From: Litoditis marina
Lineage: Eukaryota > Nematoda > Chromadorea > Rhabditida > Rhabditidae
Assembly (NCBI GenBank): GCA_964036275.1
Contig: OZ038438.1
Location: 8,686,978 to 8,750,977, forward strand
Reading direction: 5' to 3'
DNA length: 64,000 bases
This document shows positions 57,301 through 64,000 of this stretch, one piece after another. Within the stretch, counting starts at the first letter, position 1, and every line of letters begins with the position of its first letter. The translations under genes were made by a program, and so were the position numbers. The notes beneath the pieces are model-generated. The model made no database searches. It was not told where the DNA came from and saw only the letters and a program-made list of their open reading frames with translations.

Positions 57301-59002
57301 GTTCTCTTTTTGCTAGTTGTACTCTTACAACTATCCATGGCACGAGAAGAAGAATAATGGCGCTAATTGGCGCAAGCGACTAACGCCACTGATAAATTTG
57401 AAATTGTCGAGTGACTGACGTAGTTGTATTGTGATCATCATCCAAATGACAAAATTCCAATCATTTATGTTGACAATTTCTCGTTCCTGGGTTCTGGCGC
57501 AATTTGGCGGCAGCGCTTGACGCCAACGCGAAATGTTCAGTTTCTGACAGATCAATTTATTTAACCATGTGATCACTATTAACTGTATCAAACTTCAAAA
57601 GATCCCGTTGACAATGACATGTCATGGAGTTTTGGCGCCTGGTCCGCGCGCTAGATGACACCAAACTGTTCAGGTTCTATCAGTTTGAGACATTTTAATT
57701 GCCTACAATTGATGTTTTGCCGTTTTTGGCGCCCGGCGCCACTTATGAGCTAAATATCTCATAATTGGCGCGACGCGCTAACTTTTGCGTTTGAACTTAT
57801 GTTCCGGATTTCAGCTGAATCGGTTGAGTAGTTTCTCCAATAGTCGTTTTTCGCGCCTATTGGCGCCCGCGCCCGGCGCCAATGCAGAGCTATACATTTC
57901 ATAATTGGCGCAAAGCGCTAACTTTGGCATTAGAACCCATGTTTCAAATTTCAGCTAAATCGGTGCAGTAGTTTTTCCAATAGTCGTTTTTGTCGCCTAT
58001 TGGCGCCCGCGCCCGGCGCCAATGAGGAGCTATACATATCATATTTGGCGCGCCGGGCTAACTTTTGACTTAGAACTATTGTTTCAAATTTCAGCCAAAT
58101 CGGTTCAGTAGTTTTTCCAATACTATGCGGACAGAATTCCGTGAGGGAGGAGGGACAAGGGAGGAGGGACGAATTACGGCGGAACTTTTCAACAACGACA
58201 CGAAACCATAACTCAGGCGAAAATAATTCGATTTGGCTGAGATTTTCACACAATGTTCAATTCGTGATTCTCTAACGTTCTCTTCTTTTAGTTTCTAAAA
58301 AAGATTATATTTGAAGCTTTTTGTTTAATAAAAGGAAAAAACCGCAATGGCCAAACCAAAGACAACTCACGCAGAGCCGCTCCGCGCGATTCGAGCCAAC
58401 ATGACACACTAATGCGAAAATACGAACTAAATCATCACCTACTCAAAAACAATGGAAATAAAGAGAAAAAAAAAGTGAAACAAATACTCTATATTCCATT
58501 TTACCCAATGATACATATGAACCCGAAGAGTCGGAAAAATTAAGTGGTTCCATGTTCAATACGATGAAGTTCAACTGTTCCCACCAACTTGATACCAGTG
58601 CGTGGTCGTTGTTCATTGACTTTTTCAGATTTAGTAATACTATATTTGTTCAAAGTATTGGAAATGACAGCAAATAGAGAACTTACCTAACACTTTCGCT
58701 CCGGCGTCGATAGAATTGTCGATTAGTTGACGAACAGCTCCCCTGAGGCTGACCACAACCTGATCAAATGAATAGAGCGCCAGATCTACCACTTAACTGA
58801 ATATGAGTGAAAAAGCGCCCACGGTGTTACGTAAACCCTCAGGAACAAGTTCAACATGCCTAAAATCAAACATACACAGTCAAATATAATAATCCTCACA
58901 AACCTGAGCTGTACAGATCCTAGATGAGACATCCTTCGATATTTTGTGAATTTCACGATTCGGATTGGTAATTGAAGGAGGATCGTTAGTAGTTTCCGAC
59001 AT
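48049..59002 (-). CDS. PMS2: MutL-family mismatch-repair endonuclease PMS2
   Basis: Twenty-four exons on the minus strand give 836 aa: 59002-58904, 58759-58687, 56649-56563, 55919-55817, 55652-55550, 55383-55217, 54964-54916, 54847-54714, 54470-54371, 53951-53867, 53592-53431, 52882-52758, 52533-52365, 52152-52016, 51898-51728, 50926-50880, 50382-50299, 50054-49887, 49582-49478, 49388-49348, 49254-49186, 49081-48939, 48644-48609 and 48102-48049. The N-terminal GHKL ATPase has [15 protein letters not shown] and GFRGEAL. The C-terminal metal-dependent nickase motif [12 protein letters not shown] (about 662-673) and the ACRKSV and CPHGRP zinc-site segments are intact, as in MutLalpha PMS2. The catalytic Glu of motif I is Gln here (VRQLIDNS; family KELVENS). 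Exons at 50.9 and 49.4 kb were chosen by phase and are less sure. The 2-kb intron 2 carries mobile elements. An acceptor ends five bases before the ATG. Confidence 0.97.
50525..51145 (+). mobile_element. tRNA-like element and following body
   Basis: The head has an A-box-like TAGCGCAGTGGTTAGCGCC and a weak B-box-like region (CAGGTACGGCTCC). Near 51130 the sequence ends with repeated TCTTGAAA units, as SINE tails do. The full extent is uncertain, since a PMS2 exon (50880-50926) is predicted inside the span. It may therefore be two short pieces rather than one element. Confidence 0.4.
51195..51362. repeat. GA microsatellite in a PMS2 intron
   Basis: About 165 bases of nearly pure GA with AATAGATGA interruptions at two places, suggesting an internal duplication of a GA block. 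The Ser-Leu-rich open frames over it are artefacts. It lies just upstream of the 50926-50880 exon of PMS2. Confidence 0.92.
56190..56405 (+). mobile_element. tRNA-derived SINE with GCGGACCGCATGAG tail
   Basis: A Ser/Leu-tRNA-like head with GGGGCCGAGTGGTCGACAGG (A box) and ATGGTTCGATCCCAC (B box), then the tail block GCGGACCGCATGAGCTGGTA shared with 44240-44345, ending in TGTATGAATAAAGTAA. It lies in PMS2 intron 3. The long spacing between the boxes and the added tail argue against a functional tRNA. Confidence 0.7.
56927..57300. mobile_element. Large fold-back element, arms ~150 bases
   Basis: The left arm 56927-57077 begins AATTAGTAAAAAGTGGGGGA. The right arm 57149-57300 ends CCCCCACTTTTTACTAATT. 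The arms are inverted copies along almost their whole length, with a few mismatches, around a loop of about 70 bases. Other matching blocks are GTGAACGATACGAATTGCTG and its inverse. It has no coding capacity. It lies in PMS2 intron 2. Confidence 0.88.
57340..58400. mobile_element. GGCGCC-rich dispersed element with internal tandem repeats
   Basis: A block of about 130 bases, with GGCGCCCGCGCCCGGCGCCA followed by GAGCTATACAT and TTCAGC(C/T)(A/G)AATCGGT, is repeated about three times between 57720 and 58130. A G/A-rich segment and a tail with CAATGGCCAAACCAAAGACA follow. A related element, with the same order of blocks, lies at 61735-62425, and a tail fragment lies at 15960-16020. No protein is encoded. 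Confidence 0.7.
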
Positions 59003-59355
59003 GACCCTAAATTCGCAGAATCAACTTTGAATCAAAAATTAGTTCGTTTGATTAACATTATATAATCTGTCAAGCACTCCTCTTTGGTAGTTTAATTTTA
59101 AAAAAAAGCAAAATTTCGTTCCCGGAACATCCGCTCCACGAGTTGGCTTTTAAATTTCTTCAAAGTGTCAGTTTTAAAGAAGGACTATTATGTGGTCCAA
59201 TCGCAACGCTTCAGTCCTTAAAACTGCAATACATTTTTCAACTGCAGTTCAAAGGACCGTTGACACGGGATTGGTCCACATAATCGTCCTGCTTTGAGAG
59301 CATTTCTTATCCAAATGATCGTTCAGGTTCTGAGAAAGGTGTACGCTCCTCACAG

Positions 59356-59510
59356 GGAAATAAAAACCGCTAATTGACAGCAAAGTTACTGCAGTTCTAC
59401 CCCGGTTTGACTGCCGATTTACCGCTGGTAGTACCGCGGTACTACCAGCGGTAAATCGGCAGTAAATCTGCAGTAAACCCGCAGTAAATGCGTAGTAAAG
59501 TAATTGGTAT
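59356..59510. repeat. Long palindrome with GCAGTAAA repeats, copy 1
   Basis: ACTGCCGATTTACCGCTGGT, then AGTACCGCGGTACT, then the exact inverse of the first block, make a perfect palindrome of about 54 bases centred on CCGCGG at 59437. It is followed by repeated GCAGTAAAYC words. The same block, slightly diverged, recurs at 60999-61146, both copies starting CAGGGAAATAAAAAC. Confidence 0.85.
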
Positions 59511-60157
59511 TCAAATCTACCACAAATTATCTAAAATAAAACTTTTTCAAAAAACAGTTCAATTTAACGCAATAGGAGCGCTCTATGCATCCTATCAGCA
59601 TCAAAGTATAATATGATACCTTTCCGTTCTCGAAAAGTACCTCAAACTTGGGTAATTAAACCGAAATCAACTCAAACCTCAACGACTAGTGATGGAGAAG
59701 TCCGTACTTAAGAAAGGGCGGAAAATATTTTTTCTCAAAATTCGTTTTTAAGGGTGAAAATGCATTCAATTCTCCAATATGCATGAATATTATTTGTACA
59801 TCAGGATATCTGAACATATTTCTCGAAAATCATGATTTGGTGAAGAAATTGAAGTTATGAGCAACAACCATGAAAGTTCTTCTCTTAAATTTCCAATATA
59901 TGGTTTTCCATCATGATTTGCTAAGTAAAATGTTAATTCGTTCCATTTTAAACGATTGAATACTCATATTATAGAAATGCAGTTGCCAGTAACTCACCAT
60001 AACGATCGAAATAAAAGTTGAGATGTCAGACTTGAAAAAAAATATCTGCTCATTTTCTCGAAACTGATTTGTATAATCTCCGATACGTTTATCCCTTCAT
60101 TTTTTGAGTTTTAATATTGCATTTCCACACGAAACACGCACTTCTGAGTAATTTACT

Positions 60158-60255
60158 ATGAATCTACTGCGGGTTTACTGCGGGTTTACTGCACGTTTAC
60201 TGCGGATCTACCACGGGTTCGCCTTACTACGGGTTTACTGCGGATTTAACCCTGG
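60158..60255. repeat. Inverted GGGTTTACTGC repeats
   Basis: Tandem GGGTTTACTGC and GGATTTA words, the inverse of the GCAGTAAAYC words at 59460-59500. The two sets could be the ends of one element of about 900 bases, or independent fragments of the same family. Confidence 0.5.
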
Positions 60256-60505
60256 TCACGAAATTCCTATGCTCTTCTTTCGAGTTGAGGGCAACCAATA
60301 TAGTGAGGAGGCGAAGATAGAAGTTAAAGGATCCCAAAATAATGAATAGGAAGGATGAGTGGTTAAATCAAAAATAAATGAAAGGGGAAGCGAAAACTTT
60401 TTTCAGTTTGTTTCAAATAAATTGAGTGCAATCGAAATTCAAACCATTCTTTTCCCGCAATTTCCTGTTGGCACTGGGGCGCAAATACCTAATCAATAAA
60501 AAACA

Positions 60506-60956
60506 GATTCCGCGACAACTCGTCCCCGCGCGTCGCGTGTGCGACAACTCGTCCCCCTTCATGCGACAACTCGTCCCCAATGTTATATCACAAAAGTAGC
60601 TAAAAACTAGGTTTCAAAGCGAAATCAAGTTTTGTAAAGTTTCCTGCCTATTACTGAATACAAATCAACCATAAATACATTCGAAAAATTAATTTAGTCG
60701 TCACCTATTGCAGAGAAAACAAGAAGTTCATGAGAATTGTGATAATTATAGCAAAATGTGATCTATCGTTCGTAGTTTCAATTGTTTTCTATCTCTAAGG
60801 TTGTATACAGTCTTTAGTACAAACTATAACCTAGTTACTACTTTAATTCTTAAGTTTTAACGTAATTTGAGCAATATTTGAGGTGGGGACGAGTTGTCGC
60901 ATCTGCAGGGACGAGTTGTCGCACGCAACGCGGGGACGAGTTGTCCGTAAACGAAA
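60506..60956. mobile_element. Non-autonomous element with clustered subterminal repeats, copy 2
   Basis: Collinear with 19238-19690. The left end GATTCCGCGACAACTCGTCC has three copies of GACAACTCGTCCCC. The right end has three inverted copies and finishes GTCCGTAAACGAA. With three repeats at each end this copy seems the more complete. There is no open frame of note. Confidence 0.82.
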
Positions 60957-60998
60957 AAACAACTATAAAATAAATCCGAATACAACTATAAGCACAAC

Positions 60999-61146
60999 AC
61001 AGGGAAATAAAAACTGCCAATTGACAGCAAAGTTACTGCAGTTTTACCCCGGTTTGACTGCCGATTTACCGCTGGTAATACCGCGGTACTACCAGGGGTA
61101 AATCTGCAGTAAATCTGCAGTGAACCCGCAGTAACTGCGCAGTAAA
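60999..61146. repeat. Palindrome with GCAGTAAA repeats, copy 2
   Basis: Matches 59356-59510 with a few substitutions (the palindrome centre is kept, but one arm reads CCAGGGGTAAATCTGC). It starts directly after the subterminal-repeat element, which suggests nested or adjacent insertions. Confidence 0.8.
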
Positions 61147-61734
61147 CCAATTAATATTCAAATATATATGAATACTTTATTCCGTAGAAAAGGGCCAAGT
61201 GGCGGCCATCTCTTCACCAGGCCTGGAAATAGACATACGCTCATAATCGGAACATACAGAGAACCAGAGGAGTTCAGCTCAAGATTTGGTGGAAAGGGGG
61301 GATGACACGCAAACTCGTTCGGATATCCAAATAGTTTCGGTTTTGCTTTTTGCAAGTGATTTATTTTGGGTGAGTTTCGCGTGAAAGTCGTCTTATTATG
61401 AAAACAAAAAAAGCGCAAAGAGTATACTTATATCATATGTCCAAAAAATATTGAATTCGGTGATTACAGATTTTGATGCGGAGCTGCCAGAATCCTCGGA
61501 AAATTCTGAAAAGTAGTATAACCGTTTCATATCTGGGAAGATCCATTGGGATCAGTCCAGTTTAAGAGACGGTACAATAGTAGACAAATCTACTTTTTCC
61601 AGACGAGCGTGGAAAGCAGATAGAGTTCCTGCTTCCACTACATGACTTGGAAGCGCCAATAGTCGAACATGTTACTCCAATTGGGAAAAAATAACTGGAG
61701 TGTATCCAATTAGCTAAATTTTCGGCGGTTTTCT

Positions 61735-62425
61735 GGTTCGGAAACCTTATTTTCAATCTTGGCGCCATTTGGCGGATAAAAGAGCATTTTGGCGCCGACC
61801 ATCGAAAAACTTCTGGTACACGAGTCGTATTTGTCAACTACGTGCTGACCTCTGTGGACGATTGCGGTCGTTACCCTACCTCGTTAGCGTTGTTCTCATT
61901 TGGCGCCAGTGGGCGCCAGCGTTTGGCGCCAAATATAAGCCAAGGCATCATATTCTCGTGAATAGTTAATATTCACTATTCGGACCACCATGCATAATTT
62001 TAAACCATTTCACTGCTGGAAACACATGTTTTTTCAGCTTATGGCGCCATCTGGCGCCCGCGCCAAGCGCCAGACACAACGTACCAACCCTTAACTTCCG
62101 GCGCCGAACCTACTTTGGTGTTCACACAAGTGTGCCAATTTTCAGTCGATTCGGTTAACTAGTTTTTTTCAATACTATGCGGACATGGGACGGAGACGGG
62201 AGACGAGGGACGAGGGACAACGGATAATTTCATAACGACACGAGAACATAACTTTTTTCAAAGTTGACCGATCTCTCTAATTTTTTCACATAACATGTAT
62301 CTAATAGATCGCCAGCTCTCTCTTTTTTTCATTTCAAAAAAAAAAACGTTCTATTTGAAGACTTTTGTGATTTGAAAGCTAAAAATGGGTGCGCAATGGC
62401 CAAACCAAACACAACTCGCGCGATA
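61735..62425. mobile_element. GGCGCC-rich dispersed element, second copy
   Basis: It has TTTGGCGCCA and TCTGGCGCCCGCGCC words, then AATACTATGCGGACA, a GGGACGAGGGAC segment, a poly(A)-like run and the tail GCAATGGCCAAACCAAACAC. The order matches 57340-58400, but with one unit instead of three. Non-coding. Confidence 0.65.
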
Positions 62426-62704
62426 TTTTAACTTTAGATAAATGAAACGAGTTATTGTACACAGGGGAAGAAGATACGAAATTATTACCCAACAAACTAT
62501 ACATACGATTTCTTTACAATGTCCGTGATCTTTTCGGTTTTCCACTAAATATTCTACAACTATCAGTCTCGTGACATTCTCGTTTTCTTCGAGAATCTGC
62601 TATAAGAAAATGTGACAATTCGTACTATAATCGTCTACGTATGGGTGAAACAGAGTATTCACGCCACTTACTAATAAATTGTTTCTTTAATAATTATGCA
62701 CTCC

Positions 62705-62895
62705 TCTGGCGGCGTAGCAAACCGTCCAACCTCATGAGAAGTTCATATGAGTTTCTCATGAGATACCTCATGAGCTACTTGTGAACTCTTAATGTTGTAG
62801 CATAGCAATCAATAGAATCTCATAAGAAACTTGTGCTACTAATAGCTCATGAGGTGATCTCATGAACTTTTGTGGGGATTGCTACGGCGCCAGTA
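62705..62895. mobile_element. CTCATGAG-rich element with terminal inverted repeats
   Basis: The left end is CTGGCGGCGTAGCAA and the right end is TTGCTACGGCGCCAG, inverted copies with two mismatches. Inside are several CTCATGAG palindromes and mirrored TTCATATGAG and CTCATGAACTT words. The total length is about 190 bases, a small TIR element. Confidence 0.65.
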
Positions 62896-62910
62896 CAAAA
62901 ACTAAAAACA

Positions 62911-63243
62911 TTAGTATAAATAACGGGTGTTAAGAGAGTAAAGATTAGTTTTGGATGAAAAGTGTGCAAGAAATATGTAAGAAGTCCAATAAAAATATTT
63001 AGAGGAAAAGGCTAATCTCGCTCGGTTTAAAATTTCAGAAAAAAATGGATACCGGGTTTTTTGTTACCGAAAAAAACTTCCAACTGCGACTCACAATGAT
63101 CTAGCTTCACTCTGTTTTTTTTTCAAGAAAAGCGAGATTAGCCTTTTCCTCAAAATATTTTTATTGGACTTCTTTCATATTTCTTGCACACTTTTCATCC
63201 AAAACTAATCTTTACTCTCTTAACACGCGTTTTTTATACTAAT
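62911..63243. mobile_element. Fold-back element, arms ~120 bases
   Basis: The left arm begins TTAGTATAAATAACGGGTGT. The right arm ends ACGCGTTTTTTATACTAA. Between them, blocks such as AAGATTAGTTTTGGATGAAA and GGAAAAGGCTAATCTCGCT are matched by their inverses. The central loop is about 90 bases. Non-coding. Confidence 0.85.
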
Positions 63244-63399
63244 TGAACTCTTTTTCTATAGTTACGAAGTAACGATCATTTTTGATAAAAATGATATTTT
63301 TGAACAATAAGCTAAACGAAGAATATTATGAGGTTCTATAAGTTTTCAACGGCGCCGTAGTTCAGAAAAATTGGCGTAGTTATAACCTCGTTCAAGTGA

Positions 63400-63485
63400 G
63401 AGCAACTTTTGTGCTCCAGGCAAGAATCGAACCTTCGTTCGCCGTGCGTGAAGAGCTTTTATCCAATCCGCCATTCAGACATGTT
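63400..63485 (-). mobile_element. tRNA-like SINE head on the minus strand
   Basis: On the minus strand it reads GGCGGATTGGATAAAAGC (A-box region) and GAAGGTTCGATTCTTGCC (B-box region). The spacing is right for a tRNA-derived promoter, but the arms do not form a full cloverleaf. It is probably the 5' head of a SINE that extends to lower coordinates. Confidence 0.5.
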
Positions 63486-64000
63486 AATATGAGTGAAAAC
63501 CAAGATATACCCGCCTGTCATGAGTACTTCATTAGAAAACGTCTCCCTACTACACGTTAAACTCTTCTTCCATTTTTATTTTCACGAAACCGGTCTATTG
63601 CGAGACCATTTCCGGTCCTCTCACACGTAATATTCAAATTTCAGACATACCTGAAAAATACGTATACCTCAACTTTTTTTTATAGCTTTTCAACAATGTA
63701 AGAATTTTCGAAATAAGTTTTGAGCGAAACTATGCCGAGATTGGAGCAGGCGGACACTTTTGTCGCCGCCGCCGCCGCCGCCTCCGCCTCCGAGCACGGA
63801 AGCCATTTTTGCGAGACGTTTGGCCCTCTGACTTCTCTCAACTAATTTTACTTGGAACGTGAACTTAGTGTCTTGTAGACGTGTTGCCCTTCAGTGATTC
63901 ATGCAAATATCTAGGAAAATGGTCGACGTACTTTGAAGAAAATGGTAATGAACTGTTTTGGAATGTCTGCAGACCTCTGAACAAAAACTAATCTGCGCAG

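Larger units (their letters stand above)
59003..64000. other. Gene-poor, repeat-rich end of the window
   Basis: I find no exon pair with matching splice sites that I trust. The region is made of a hairpin MITE (59180-59300), GCAGTAAA-type inverted repeats (59356-59510, 60158-60255, 60999-61146), a subterminal-repeat element (60506-60956), a GGCGCC element (61735-62425), two fold-back elements (62705-62895, 62911-63243) and a tRNA-like SINE head (minus strand, 63400-63485). The stretch 59520-60150 is AT-rich with nothing recognisable. The PMS2 promoter should lie within the first few hundred bases. Confidence 0.6.

Noticed and set aside
59356..61146. Direct-repeat array resembling a CRISPR
   Set aside because: The repeats are inverted and irregular, spacers are absent, and the genome is clearly eukaryotic.
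1..64000. Autonomous transposase, reverse transcriptase or viral gene
   Set aside because: I found no frame with DDE, RT, integrase or capsid-like motifs. All mobile elements seen are short and non-coding.

Overview
This is a gene-dense window of nuclear DNA from an invertebrate animal. Every larger gene is cut into many short exons joined by GT-AG introns, with donors close to GTAAGT or GTGAGT and acceptors ending in a pyrimidine tract plus CAG or TAG. The recognisable products are general animal proteins: RIOK1, ABHD11, a SAFB-type SAP/RRM protein, a RUN+SH3 protein of RUSC type, SYF2 and PMS2. Nearly every start codon has a good 3' splice acceptor just upstream, genes lie in same-strand runs, and the SYF2 stop is only 67 bases from the next ATG. 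This suggests spliced-leader trans-splicing and operon-like transcription, as in nematodes, flatworms or rotifers. I cannot fix the phylum from sequence alone.

Layout. 1-6206 (minus strand): the 5' part of a signal-peptide protein that leaves the window at base 1, then a complete 10-exon membrane protein; neither is recognised. 7963-26592 (plus strand): RIOK1, a charged low-complexity protein with some MAP7-like character, intronless ABHD11, and the SAFB-like protein. 26987-59002 (minus strand): in transcription order PMS2, SYF2, an unrecognised gene carrying a recent 2862-base tandem duplication of a block of exons, and the RUSC-like gene. 59003-64000: no convincing gene, only mobile-element debris. 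The two strand blocks converge at 26.6-27.0 kb with under 400 bases between stop codons.

Splice models were built by hand by matching phase across donors and acceptors. RIOK1 (482 aa), the MAP7-like gene (600 aa), SAFB-like (724 aa), SYF2 (251 aa), PMS2 (836 aa) and the membrane protein (368 aa) all close in frame. The RUSC-like gene has one unresolved junction, and the duplicated-exon gene is only partly modelled.

Introns and intergenic DNA are full of short non-coding elements: fold-back elements with long inverted arms, terminal-inverted-repeat elements, tRNA-derived SINE-like elements, a GGCGCC-rich family and GA or TA microsatellites. The points most worth a second look are the E-to-Q change at the MutL catalytic glutamate position in PMS2, the recent internal tandem duplication at 35.8-41.3 kb, the tight SYF2 cistron pair, a GC-AG intron in RIOK1, microexons of 13 and 17 bases, and an element with clustered subterminal repeats present in two copies.
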